From: Phycisphaerales bacterium
GTDB lineage: Bacteria; Planctomycetota; Phycisphaerae; Phycisphaerales; UBA1924
Assembly: GCA_019750095.1 (NCBI GenBank)
Contig: JAIEOW010000025.1
Location: 1-61,966 of the forward strand
DNA: 61,966 nt
Direction: 5' to 3'
The notes beneath the pieces are model-generated. The model was not told the DNA's origin and did not search any database. It was given only the letters and a program-made list of their open reading frames with translations. Shown here piece by piece: positions 42,346 to 50,991 of this stretch. A program made the translations under genes and the position numbers. Every line of letters begins with the position of its first letter. The stretch's first letter is position 1.

Positions 42346-43318
42346 GTGTTGCCGGCGCTCGCGTGACAGGTGCCGCCAAGAGACGGCGGCGCCTGCGAAT
42401 CACGAATCGCAGTGCGAGAATGAACAGCACGACGAAGGCGATGGCGACGATGAGCGTCCAAGTGGCGAAGCTCGAGAAGCCGGGAAGCCGCACGGGTGAT
42501 GCTGGGCCGAGGTATGAGGACTCATCTCGAGCCGAGAATATTGATGTAAACTTGTCGTTCGAAGTAGTCGGTGGCGAACTGGTGTATGCTTGACCACTTC
42601 TCAGCGTGCGTAACAGGGCTTCCGAGGCTTGATCAAGTTGAGGTTGCGAAAGGTTGACACCGCACTCCACAAGGAACGCGCGAAGAGCAGCCGCGTCCAG
42701 CTTGTCGTCAGAGTGGATGGGGTGGGCGTCTGATCGCGCCAAAGTGTACTTGTAGTTGGCAAGGTTCAAGCGAATGTGCGGGCAACCGCGAGCGACGGCG
42801 GTGCGAGCATTTGGCATCTTTGGCGACGCCGCTGTCGGAGGGGCGATCTCGATTGCAAGAAGAGAATCGCCAGCGCGGAGCATGTCGTTTGGTCCGGTGT
42901 CGGCATGTGCCTCGACGTGCGCGAAGTAGTTCGGCTGAGCACCGCTCTGTGTGATTGGCACAAGCGTGACTGTGTAGCTTCGACGCCCGTACCCGAGTTG
43001 ATCAAACACCGCCAACCCAACCCCCCACGTCGTCAACCCGCCAAAGAGCACAAGCAGAAACAACACACACGCCGCCAGCGCAACACTCCCCCGGTACCGC
43101 AGAGCCATGCGCGGGGTCTCAACCCCCACATCCGTCACCGCCGACCCGCACTCCGGGCAAATCGACCAGCCCGTGAACGAATAGCCGCACTGCCCGCAGC
43201 ACGGCCCCTTGGCCACGCGCCGCGGCAGCGTGCACGACCGCACCAGCACCACCAAAAGTGCTGCCGCAATCGCCAGCAAGATCAGCACAAGGATGATGGG
43301 GAACCACATGGTCATCAT
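42305..43318 (-). CDS. Membrane protein with N-terminal zinc ribbon
   Basis: A 337-residue protein. An N-terminal hydrophobic segment (IILVLILLAIAAALLVVLV) is followed by a zinc ribbon CCGQCGYSFTGWSICPECG, a second membrane segment (ACVLFLLVLFGGLTT), an extracytoplasmic domain of about 170 residues without recognised motif, and a third segment near the C-terminus. The start at 43318 follows a TACGCT box by 6 nt, a leaderless arrangement. Zinc-ribbon plus membrane proteins of this kind are common in Phycisphaerae but uncharacterised. Confidence 0.7.
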   Translation of the reverse strand: MMTMWFPIILVLILLAIAAALLVVLVRSCTLPRRVAKGPCCGQCGYSFTGWSICPECGSAVTDVGVETPRMALRYRGSVALAACVLFLLVLFGGLTTWGVGLAVFDQLGYGRRSYTVTLVPITQSGAQPNYFAHVEAHADTGPNDMLRAGDSLLAIEIAPPTAASPKMPNARTAVARGCPHIRLNLANYKYTLARSDAHPIHSDDKLDAAALRAFLVECGVNLSQPQLDQASEALLRTLRSGQAYTSSPPTTSNDKFTSIFSARDESSYLGPASPVRLPGFSSFATWTLIVAIAFVVLFILALRFVIRRRRRLLAAPVTRAPATPTPPAPEAPHAHS

Positions 43319-43409
43319 GGCCAGAGCGTATCGAAACTGGACTTGGGCGGATGCTTGTTGGGAACGGTGCTCTGCGCCTTCCACGAGCAACCTGTTGAGT
43401 ATTCCGCAT

Positions 43410-43478
43410 GGTGGCACAGGCGTCCCGCCTGTGTGCCTTCGATTCGAACCCGATCACAGGCCAGAGGCCTGTGCCACC
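43410..43478. repeat. Paired palindromic repeat, copy 2
   Basis: A 69-bp element with outer arms GGTGGCACAGG and CCTGTGCCACC. The left arm is identical to the other copies for 24 nt; the right arm carries a variant inner palindrome (AGGCC-AGA-GGCCT). It lies between two minus-strand genes. Confidence 0.88.
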
Positions 43479-43501
43479 AAATCAATACCAATCAAGACCA
43501 C

Positions 43502-44401
43502 TCAGGTTCCGGCACTCCACAGCGTCGCCGTCTCCGCAATCCGCGTCGAAACCCGCGGCGGAGTCGTCGGCATCGCCACGCGCTGCGACGCCGTCGGCGA
43601 GATCACTACCCACCGGCTCGGCTCAAACTGCCGCGTGATCGTCACCGCGTAGTCGCTCCCTGCGTGCATCTCCGCCACCAGCGCGGGGTCGTTGCACTCT
43701 CGGCTCAGGTGCAAGAGCACCACATGCTCCCGCGGCTGGATCGCCTCGATCGCCTCGCGTGCCTCCTGGTTCGACAGATGCCCGCGCCCGCCCATGATGC
43801 GGCGTTTAAGCTGCACCGGGCGTGATGAGTTCATCTGCATCACCGGGCAGTAGTTGCTCTCGATCGCCAGCACGTCAACCGGTGTTGCCGCGGCTGAAGT
43901 GTTGCCGCGCGAGTGGCCGCGCATGTGCTCGACAAGATCCTGCGTCACGTGCCCGAGATCGGTCGCAAAGCCGAGCGAGCCCGCGGCCAGCCCCGGCATG
44001 TCAATCCGAAAACTACTCACGCCCGAGTCGTCGTGCGTCATGCTGATCGGATGCACGCTGACGCCCGGATCGATCTCAAACGACTGATGGTCATCAAACG
44101 CCTGAATCCGCTCGCGATCCCGAAGTCCCCACGCCGAGAGCGTCGCCCGGTGCCGCGTGTGCAGACGAATCCGCGCGTGCCGAGGCAGCCCGTTCACCCA
44201 GCTCGGCTGAAAGTGATCGTGATCCAGGTGCGTGACCAGACACTCATCGAGCTGGTGCGGCTGGTATCCAAGCTCCGCGAGTATTCTGAACGTCCGCCGC
44301 GGCGAGAGCCCGAGATCGATCAGCACCAGCCGACGAACACTCCCACGTTTCAGCACCAGCAACGTGCAGTTGCCAGACGATCCGCTGGCCAGCACGCACA
44401 T
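43502..44401 (-). CDS. MBL-fold metallohydrolase (YycJ/WalJ-like)
   Basis: A 299-residue metallo-beta-lactamase-fold protein. The N-terminus VLASGSSGNCTLL is the YycJ-type start; THLDHDHF provides the metal-binding HxDHxH motif. ATDLGH, ESNY and GHLSNQEA follow in the expected order, and LLHLSRECND carries the late histidine. YycJ proteins are proposed nucleases linked to cell-wall or DNA repair pathways. It is the last gene of the minus-strand run that includes lpxA and hpnCDE. Confidence 0.85.
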   Translation of the reverse strand: MCVLASGSSGNCTLLVLKRGSVRRLVLIDLGLSPRRTFRILAELGYQPHQLDECLVTHLDHDHFQPSWVNGLPRHARIRLHTRHRATLSAWGLRDRERIQAFDDHQSFEIDPGVSVHPISMTHDDSGVSSFRIDMPGLAAGSLGFATDLGHVTQDLVEHMRGHSRGNTSAAATPVDVLAIESNYCPVMQMNSSRPVQLKRRIMGGRGHLSNQEAREAIEAIQPREHVVLLHLSRECNDPALVAEMHAGSDYAVTITRQFEPSRWVVISPTASQRVAMPTTPPRVSTRIAETATLWSAGT

Positions 44402-44487
44402 CGCCGCCCCGTTCTCGACAGAGTCCAGCGGATCGGTCGGAGGTTTGGTGAGCGTTACGGCGATCGGACGGTTCCTCGCATGGCCTT

Positions 44488-44555
44488 GGTGGCACAGGCG
44501 TCCCGCCTGTGAATCAAGATGTCAAGATGCACACAGGCAGGACGCCTGTGCCACC
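44488..44555. repeat. Paired palindromic repeat, copy 3
   Basis: A 68-bp element with outer arms GGTGGCACAGGCG and CGCCTGTGCCACC, both with nearly perfect inner palindromes (TCC or TCC-like loops). It fills most of the gap between the MBL-fold gene and lpxA. Confidence 0.9.
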
Positions 44556-44569
44556 GATTCTAAGAAGGT

Positions 44570-45418
44570 CTACATGCCTTGTTCATCTTCCTCGCCAACG
44601 CGCCCCGCACGAACCGCCCCGCGCTCGGGCTTGCCAAAGCCCGTCACAAATCCGCGCGTCGAGCCCGCCAGAAACTCCGCCACTTCCGCGATCAACGGCG
44701 ACCCGGCCCCGAGCGCCCGCAGCCCGTCGATCACCGTGGGCCTTGGCATCGGGCGATAAAGATACTTCCGAAACGCATCGTTCAGCCCGGAAATCTGCTC
44801 GCGCGGAAAGCCCTTGCGCCGCAGCCCAACCAGATTGAGCATCCCGATCCGGTTCCGCTCGCTCACCACAAAGAACGGCGGCACATCCTTGTTCACCGCG
44901 CAATCGCCCGACATCATCACCATCCGCCCGATGCGGCAGAACTGATGGATCACCGCGTTCCCGCCCAGTGTGACGTCATCTCCGACTACACAATGCCCGG
45001 CGAGCGCCGACCCGTTCACCATCACCACGCGATTGCCGACGACACAATCATGCGCCACATGCGCGTTCACCATCATGAACACGCCGTCGCCCAGCGTGGT
45101 GGCATGGTCGCTCTTGGTTGAAGCGTGCACCGTCGCGCCCTCGCGCAGAAAGCAATCCGCGCCGATCTTCACGCCCGCCGTCGCCCCTTTGAACTTGTAA
45201 TCCTGCGGCTCAAACCCCACGCACGCGTGCGGCCAGAGCTTCGTCCGCGCCCCGATGCTCACCGGTCCCACCTCGCCGTTGACGTAGTTTGATCCCGACA
45301 ACACCACGCCCTCACCCAGCGTCACGCGACCCGCAAGCACGCAATGCGGCCCGACCACCACATCCGCAGCAAGTTCGCAGGTCGAGGCGACGATGGCCGA
45401 TGGATGAATGGTGGGCAT
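44570..45418 (-). CDS. lpxA: Acyl-[ACP]-UDP-N-acetylglucosamine O-acyltransferase
   Basis: LpxA catalyses the first step of lipid A synthesis. The left-handed beta-helix hexapeptide repeats start at IHPSAIVAS; the catalytic histidine lies in NAHVAHDCVVG, and GGNAVIHQFCRIG is the conserved family segment. The C-terminal helical domain has NLVGLRRKGF. Length 282 residues, with ATG at 45418. It indicates an outer membrane with lipid A, consistent with Gram-negative-type planctomycetes. A TATCCT sequence lies 11 nt before the start. Confidence 0.94.
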   Translation of the reverse strand: MPTIHPSAIVASTCELAADVVVGPHCVLAGRVTLGEGVVLSGSNYVNGEVGPVSIGARTKLWPHACVGFEPQDYKFKGATAGVKIGADCFLREGATVHASTKSDHATTLGDGVFMMVNAHVAHDCVVGNRVVMVNGSALAGHCVVGDDVTLGGNAVIHQFCRIGRMVMMSGDCAVNKDVPPFFVVSERNRIGMLNLVGLRRKGFPREQISGLNDAFRKYLYRPMPRPTVIDGLRALGAGSPLIAEVAEFLAGSTRGFVTGFGKPERGAVRAGRVGEEDEQGM

Positions 45419-45444
45419 GGCTGTGTGTGAGGATATGGAACCGA

Positions 45445-46893
45445 CTACGCCCTGAGCCCCAGCACGCTCGCCAGGGGCGCCACGGGCAGCGACGCCACGA
45501 TCATGTCCTTTGCGGGCACCCCAAGCGCCGCCGCGGCAGCGGCATATCCCGAGCGCGTCGCCCCCTCCATCGTCGCGGGCCAACCCGTGTCGGTGTAGTC
45601 GCCCGCGAGAATGAGCCGCGAGTCGCCGATTGGTCCGGGCCGCAGCGATTCAATGCCCGGCACGGGCGCAAACGTCGCAAGCTTTTCCTTTACCGCACGC
45701 ACTTCCAGCAGCTTCGCCCCCGCGCTCGTCGGCACGCACGCACGGATGTCTGCCAGCACACGCTCGCCAACCTGTTCTTCGCTCAGACCCAGCCAATCGT
45801 CCGCCGCGCTGATCACCGCATGAATCCGCGTCCCCGCGTCGTCCTTCCGAAACAGCCATTGCGTGGGCCGATCCACCAGCACCGCGTGCGGCAGCGTTTC
45901 GCCAGATCGCGATCTGCTCATCTCTGGCAATACCGCCCGATCAAACGTCATGTGCACACCGAGAATCGGGCTGTGCGCAAACTCATCCAGCCGGGCGAAT
46001 CGCGCATCCCGCGCGCGAATCGCGGGGTCGACCAGCCGATTCACCCGCTCCACCGGCACCGCACAGATCACCACGTCGGCCTCGACACGCTCGCCATCGG
46101 TCGTGAGCACGCCCGATTCATCGATGCGTTCCGCCGCCGATCCGAGCAGCACGCGTCCCGGCGTCGCGGCCTGCGCCAGTCGCCGCTCGGCCTGTTCATA
46201 CAACTCCAGCAGCGGCACGCTGGGCACCCCGATATCCGCGCTCGCTCTGGCCGCGAGAAAGCCCTCTTGAAACACGTGCAGCGCGACACTCGCCGAAACG
46301 CGAGCCACATCCAGATTGCACGCGCTCACCACCACAGGCGCCCAGAATCTGCGGATCACCCGCTCCGACTGTCCGCAGCGCGAGAGAAACGTGCCGAACG
46401 TCTGATCGCGATACTCGCGCCGATCCACCCGCATGATCCGCGCACACGCCCGCCCGATCTGCAGCTTCTCACCCAGCGTCAGAAAGCTCGCCCGCAGGAA
46501 CGACTCAGTAAAGTGTGCCGGCGCGGGAAACATCCCCGGCCCCACGCGGCTGACCCGCCCGCCCTCCTCGATCCAGTACTGCGTGTCATACCACCGGATC
46601 TTGTCGCGCACCCCCAGCCGCCCAAGCAAATCCAGATAGTTCGTGCAGCACCCGAGTACAACGTGCTGGCAGTTGTCCAGCCACCGATCGGTGCGCACGT
46701 CCTTGAAGCTCGTCGCCCGCCCGCCGAGTTTCTTGCGGGTCTCCAGAATCGTCACACCCACGCCCCGCTCGGCCAGGCGCAACGCGCACGCCAGCCCCGC
46801 GATTCCCCCGCCCACAATCAGCGCGGTGCGAAGGGGGCTCTCAACCGAGTGCGAGGGCTTGGCACCGTGCAGAAGTGGGGGGGCCACGCTCAC
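45445..46893 (-). CDS. hpnE: Hydroxysqualene dehydroxylase HpnE
   Basis: HpnE, an FAD-dependent amine-oxidase-fold enzyme, reduces hydroxysqualene to squalene. The dinucleotide motif GGGIAGLACALRLAERG is near residue 25, followed by ETRKKLGGRA. HHVV-like LDNCQHVVLGCCTNYLDLL is a typical HpnE segment. The C-terminal FAD contact is LAGDYTDTGWPATMEGA. The start is a GTG at 46893 overlapping the hpnD stop (GTGA); upstream in-frame codons are antisense-like. Length 482 residues. Confidence 0.9.
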   Translation of the reverse strand: MSVAPPLLHGAKPSHSVESPLRTALIVGGGIAGLACALRLAERGVGVTILETRKKLGGRATSFKDVRTDRWLDNCQHVVLGCCTNYLDLLGRLGVRDKIRWYDTQYWIEEGGRVSRVGPGMFPAPAHFTESFLRASFLTLGEKLQIGRACARIMRVDRREYRDQTFGTFLSRCGQSERVIRRFWAPVVVSACNLDVARVSASVALHVFQEGFLAARASADIGVPSVPLLELYEQAERRLAQAATPGRVLLGSAAERIDESGVLTTDGERVEADVVICAVPVERVNRLVDPAIRARDARFARLDEFAHSPILGVHMTFDRAVLPEMSRSRSGETLPHAVLVDRPTQWLFRKDDAGTRIHAVISAADDWLGLSEEQVGERVLADIRACVPTSAGAKLLEVRAVKEKLATFAPVPGIESLRPGPIGDSRLILAGDYTDTGWPATMEGATRSGYAAAAAALGVPAKDMIVASLPVAPLASVLGLRA

Positions 46894-47888
46894 CACCGGC
46901 CCACCTTGGCCCACAATGCGGCCCCGATCGCGATCGTCGCCTTCTTCGTCCCGGGCAATCGAATCCGTCGATCCGAAACCACCCGCGATGGGTCCGCTTC
47001 GATCAGGTCCAGCAGCCCCGAATAAATCCGCGTCATCGCCCACAGCGTCGGCGAGCACGCCGGATCGATCATCGATTCCAGTTCCTGGCTCGCCGCATAG
47101 TGCCCACGCGCAAGCGCGGCCTGGTCAGCGATCACGCGCCTGCACGCCTCCGGATCGCTCCACGCGCGGAGCTGCTCCACGCTCATCCCATGGCGCTTCA
47201 GCACATCCGCAGGCACATACACCCGCGCCGGACGCTCATCGAGGTCCTGAGCCAGGTCCCGCAAAATGTTCGTTCGCTGAAACGCCTGACCACGCCGCAG
47301 GGCGAGCTCCCGCGCCCGCTCGGCATCAGCCCCTTCGCGCAATCCCCAGATCCACAGGCACGCCAACCCCGCCGTCCCGGCCACGCGGTAGCAATACCGG
47401 TGCAACGCGGCATCGTCCGAATACGCCGCCCCCGCAAGGTCTTCTTCAAGCCCCGCAAGCAGATCGGTGAAGATGACCGGATCAATCGGATAGCTCGCAC
47501 ACGTCGCGCCGAAGGCGTGCCACCAGCTCGGCGTCCTGGCATCCAGCACATCCACCCGCCCCGCAAGAAGCGCAAATGTCCGCTCGCGGAACGCGCCCAG
47601 TGCCACCCGCCGCTCCTCCACCGGCTGCGGCTCGTCGGCAAGATCGTCCGCCGCTCGCATCCAGGCATAAATCGAATAAATCGCCCCACGCCGCGGCTCG
47701 GGCGTCAGCCGCAACCCGTGATAGAAGTTCCGTGCCCGCGCCTGAGTGACCCGCGCCGCGTCGCCAAACCCAGCTCTCAGCACATCCGCGCTCACTCCAT
47801 CAAGCGACGGCACAACCGCGCCCGTTGGGCCCGGCGGCAAGCCCGTGGTGCGAAGCACTGGCGTGGATGAAGCGATCCCGGCTGACAA
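46890..47888 (-). CDS. hpnD: Presqualene diphosphate synthase HpnD
   Basis: HpnD joins two farnesyl diphosphates to presqualene diphosphate. The two Asp-rich motifs of the squalene/phytoene synthase family are present: MRAADDLADE near residue 80 and NILRDLAQDLDE near 210, plus RVYVPADVL. Length 332 residues including an N-terminal extension of about 45. The start is a TTG at 47888 with GGGAG about 12 nt upstream. It overlaps hpnE by 4 nt. Confidence 0.92.
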   Translation of the reverse strand: MSAGIASSTPVLRTTGLPPGPTGAVVPSLDGVSADVLRAGFGDAARVTQARARNFYHGLRLTPEPRRGAIYSIYAWMRAADDLADEPQPVEERRVALGAFRERTFALLAGRVDVLDARTPSWWHAFGATCASYPIDPVIFTDLLAGLEEDLAGAAYSDDAALHRYCYRVAGTAGLACLWIWGLREGADAERARELALRRGQAFQRTNILRDLAQDLDERPARVYVPADVLKRHGMSVEQLRAWSDPEACRRVIADQAALARGHYAASQELESMIDPACSPTLWAMTRIYSGLLDLIEADPSRVVSDRRIRLPGTKKATIAIGAALWAKVGRW

Positions 47889-47929
47889 ACGCGATCAAAC
47901 TCCCACTTGCCTCTCGTCGCCCGGCCCTT

Positions 47930-48970
47930 TCAGCCACGCTTAGAACGCACCCACGCGCGGGCGAAGAGCAGGGCTTTCTCGGGTGCACTCAACTTTGGAC
48001 GTTTCCAAAGCGTCGTACACCCGTTCCTGCGTACCGCTGAGAGAATAGCTTCCCCGCCAGCCCCAAACAGCCACACCACAGGAGCAATCTTCGGGTTGAT
48101 CCGCGTCGGCAAATCCCGCCCGGTCGCAAACAGCTCCTCCGTCGCCTCCACCAGCCCGCGAACCACCCGGATATACGGCACCCGTGCCCGAGGATCATCC
48201 TCGCGGGCCATCCAATCCCTCAGTACCTCCGCCGTGACTCCCGTTGGTCCGTACGGCCCCTGCTCGGGCAGATACACCCGGTCGCGCTCCACCAGATCAC
48301 GCCGCACATCCTGCCAGAAGTTGATCAGTTGCAACGCAGTGCACGTCGCGTCCGACTTGGCATAGAGCTCCGCCGACTTCGGATCGTGCTCCGGCGGCGC
48401 ATGCCCCCCAAGCGTCAGCACGATCCGCCCGACCGGATTCGCGCTTCGTGTGCAGTAGTCGAGCACCTGCTCCCACGACTGATACCGCGTCACGCGCTGA
48501 TCCTGCACAAACGCATCGATCAGATCACGAAACGGCTTCGGTCCCAGGAACGGATGCCGCTGGCGCGTCGCTCGAAGAGCGACAAACACCGGATGCCGCA
48601 CCACTCCCTCCGCGGCGAAGCACGCGTCCAATTCCTGACGCCACCAAGCCAACAGTCGCTCCGACCTCTCGCGCGCCTCGGGCGTGCTTCCCGTCTCATC
48701 GCCCAGATCGTCGGCCCATCGGCAAAACGCATATACCGCCGCAAAGTCGTCTCGAAGTTCCATCGGCACCAGCGACGTGAGCACAGAGAAATTCTCATAG
48801 TGCGTCCTCGCCAGACCGCGGCAGTACTCCAGCGCCGCGGGCGCGCTCAACGCCATCGGCGCCGCATCCGGTCCGATGCGATCAAGCAACTCAATCGGCG
48901 GCGTCCGTGGATCCAGTGTCAGCGATGTTTCCGATGCAGGCATTTCGGCGTCACAATACGCGCCCGCCAT
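47930..48970 (-). CDS. hpnC: Squalene synthase-like HpnC (hydroxysqualene synthase)
   Basis: HpnC converts presqualene diphosphate to hydroxysqualene. The family's motifs are CRWADDLGDE and INFWQDVRRDLVERDRVYLP, and ARTHYENFSV is the typical HpnC N-terminal segment. The 346-residue reading from ATG 48970 starts 7 nt after the previous stop; an alternative ATG lies at 48943. HpnC-HpnD-HpnE together make squalene. No squalene-hopene cyclase is in the window. Confidence 0.92.
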   Translation of the reverse strand: MAGAYCDAEMPASETSLTLDPRTPPIELLDRIGPDAAPMALSAPAALEYCRGLARTHYENFSVLTSLVPMELRDDFAAVYAFCRWADDLGDETGSTPEARERSERLLAWWRQELDACFAAEGVVRHPVFVALRATRQRHPFLGPKPFRDLIDAFVQDQRVTRYQSWEQVLDYCTRSANPVGRIVLTLGGHAPPEHDPKSAELYAKSDATCTALQLINFWQDVRRDLVERDRVYLPEQGPYGPTGVTAEVLRDWMAREDDPRARVPYIRVVRGLVEATEELFATGRDLPTRINPKIAPVVWLFGAGGEAILSAVRRNGCTTLWKRPKLSAPEKALLFARAWVRSKRG

Positions 48971-48977
48971 GCCAAGC

Positions 48978-50435
48978 TCACGGCACGCCCTTGGGTTCCT
49001 CACCCTTGAGCTTCTCCAGCAGCTCCGCACCACGCCGCAGCACCGGGTCCGGATCATCCTTCGTCACCGCCCACTCCACCCGCACATCCGGCGTCACCCC
49101 GCGTCCTTCCGTCGGCGTCCCATCAACATCCGAATCCAGCCACGACGGCAGCATCAGCATGATCCCGCACCCGAGATCAAACGGCTTGGGATTCCCCGAT
49201 GATCCATACGATTTCTCGCCCACCAGCTTCGCCCCGCCGGCGTGCCGCATCATCCGAAGGAACGACTCATTGCTCGACATGTTCGCCGGCCCCATCAGCA
49301 CGACCGCCTTGCCGTGCAACTTCGCGGGCTTCGTCGCATCTGGCTCCACAACGCGCTCCACCGGCTCGGCCCACCCATCTATCCCGCCGGGCGTCCGCAC
49401 CCGACTTCGTGCATACGCCGTCGGCTTCAGTGCAAAGCGCGACGCCAGCGTCCGCGCCAGCCGCTCATCACCCCCGGTGTTGGGCCGCACATCGATGATG
49501 ATCCCAGCCGCGTCCGCGTGCGCATCGACAAACGCCAGAGCGCGCTCATGCTCCTTCGCCGAGCCCGACCACGCCGGGATCATCACGTACGGCAGCCCGC
49601 GATACATCCCCGTCACCACCGTCCCATCACACCGAAAATCCGTGAGCAACTTCTCGATCACCGTGCGATCAAAGTTCAGCGCATACACCGGCTTGTGCGT
49701 CGCCAGCGTGCTCCCACCCGCACGCACCGTCAGATGCACGTCCTGCGCCGGCGCCAGCCCGCGTGCGATCACCCGTGCGAGCGCGCCGCAGCTCTTGGCA
49801 CGCTCGGCGCTCCGCTCCATCCCCGCGATCACCGCTGGCCAATCCACGCGCCGCACATCACGGTGTGAGTACGACTGATCGATGTACGTGCGCAGCCCGT
49901 CGATCGCTCGTTTCCGATCCTCGGCCGTGATCTCCACCGGCGCCGGAGCATCGGCTGCCCGCGTCGTGAACCAGATCGAGTACGGCTCCAGCTTTACCCC
50001 AGCCGCACTCTTGAAGTTCTGCGCCGATGGGCAGTTGATTCCCAGTGCGTACGTCTTGCCCGGCTCCAGCTTGATCGGGAGCACCAGCGTCCGCGCATCC
50101 AGCCACTTCGGGTTCCCCGATCCCGGAAACGTCGGCCCTCCGCCACAGATCGAGAACCCACCCTTGGACATGTCCTGATCAAACTCCACGCGCAGCTCAA
50201 CCAAGGACGGGTCCACCAGCGTGTCGCCCGCATCCGGCTCGGCCCAGACCACCTGCGGGGGCTCTTGACCCATCGGCGGTATCCCCTGGGCCGAACATGT
50301 CTGGGTCACGCTGGACAACACGCCCAAGCACAGCCCAGCAACGAGAAACCCGACTCTCCGAGCCCGGTTCGAACCGTCTGCTCCGCCACCCTGACCCCAA
50401 ACGACGCCGAGAACTCTTATTGCTTCAGTCGTCAT
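48978..50435 (-). CDS. Secreted S41-family peptidase with an N-terminal Ig-like domain
   Basis: A 485-residue protein with ATG at 50435 and GAGG 8 nt upstream. The signal peptide ends near TCSAQ. Residues ~60-165 resemble a bacterial Ig-like (SbsA/Big_5) domain: PQVVWAEPDAGDTLVDPSLV and RVEFDQDMS. The S41 domain follows, with DVRPNTGGDE and the nucleophile in NMSSNESFLRMM. The PDZ domain usual in carboxy-terminal proteases is not seen. It is transcribed just upstream of hpnC, with 7 nt between. Confidence 0.82.
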   Translation of the reverse strand: MTTEAIRVLGVVWGQGGGADGSNRARRVGFLVAGLCLGVLSSVTQTCSAQGIPPMGQEPPQVVWAEPDAGDTLVDPSLVELRVEFDQDMSKGGFSICGGGPTFPGSGNPKWLDARTLVLPIKLEPGKTYALGINCPSAQNFKSAAGVKLEPYSIWFTTRAADAPAPVEITAEDRKRAIDGLRTYIDQSYSHRDVRRVDWPAVIAGMERSAERAKSCGALARVIARGLAPAQDVHLTVRAGGSTLATHKPVYALNFDRTVIEKLLTDFRCDGTVVTGMYRGLPYVMIPAWSGSAKEHERALAFVDAHADAAGIIIDVRPNTGGDERLARTLASRFALKPTAYARSRVRTPGGIDGWAEPVERVVEPDATKPAKLHGKAVVLMGPANMSSNESFLRMMRHAGGAKLVGEKSYGSSGNPKPFDLGCGIMLMLPSWLDSDVDGTPTEGRGVTPDVRVEWAVTKDDPDPVLRRGAELLEKLKGEEPKGVP

Positions 50436-50529
50436 CAAATGCCTCAACTTGCGTTGTCCGAGATGGTGGCAATCGCGTTCTCCGATCACCCGTCGTTCAG
50501 AAACAATCGTCGCTACCCGACGCGCTTCG

Positions 50530-50795
50530 CTCTGACGGCGAAGCCGTCAAGATGCATAGGCGGGGGTCGCCGCGAAGCGGCACCCCCGCACGTTGTTGTG
50601 CAAGTCTTCTGCACCACGGTAGTGGTGCAGGAACGTCCGTGCACAAACATACGGTATTGGCGGCTTCATTCTGACCGCGACAAAACACCCTCCCGCACCG
50701 CTGTCGCGGTGCCGAACCGCCTTGGCAGCACGCTCCGGGGGTGCCGCTTCGCGGCGACCGCCCGGCTACTCACCCTGAGGGCTTCGCCCTAAAGG
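50530..50795. mobile_element. MITE-like inverted-repeat element with UUCG-type hairpins
   Basis: Two inverted halves about 60 bp long (near 50530-50590 and 50734-50795) match each other. The best block, GGTCGCCGCGAAGCGGCACC plus CCC, is a perfect 23-bp inverted repeat (50565-50587 against 50737-50759). Each half also carries a second hairpin with a TTCG/CGAA tip (50535-50547 and 50778-50790). The centre contains a perfect CTGCACCAC-GGTA-GTGGTGCAG hairpin (50609-50630). There is no coding gene. It lies between the S41 gene and ispH in a 556-bp gap; I see nothing else in that gap except the ispH promoter. Confidence 0.7.
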
Positions 50796-50978
50796 ACCGA
50801 GCACAACAACGATCATCTTTGGTCTCACAGAACTCGAGAATGCAGTGCCGAACGCTCGACCGAGGGCTGCAGAACCACGACATCCAGCCACTCCGCTTTC
50901 GCCTGTGCGGTTCGGCACCAACTCGGCGATCCAGCGATCGCCCGGATACCTGTCCTATCCCGCGCGACCCCCTCGGAA

Positions 50979-50984
50979 TACTAT
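50979..50984 (+). promoter_or_regulatory. Possible -10 box (TACTAT) for a leaderless ispH mRNA
   Basis: TACTAT lies 7 nt before the ispH ATG at 50992 without a Shine-Dalgarno sequence. Confidence 0.45.
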
Positions 50985-50991
50985 CGGTTCT

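Noticed and set aside
46894-47058. N-terminal extension of HpnE
   Set aside because: The extra 55 residues lie within hpnD on the same strand in another frame and precede the FAD motif by too much; the GTGA overlap gives a natural start.
50265-50792. Plus-strand open frame across the S41 start and the inverted element
   Set aside because: It overlaps the antisense of the signal-peptide region and a repeat element, has no ribosome binding site and no domain.
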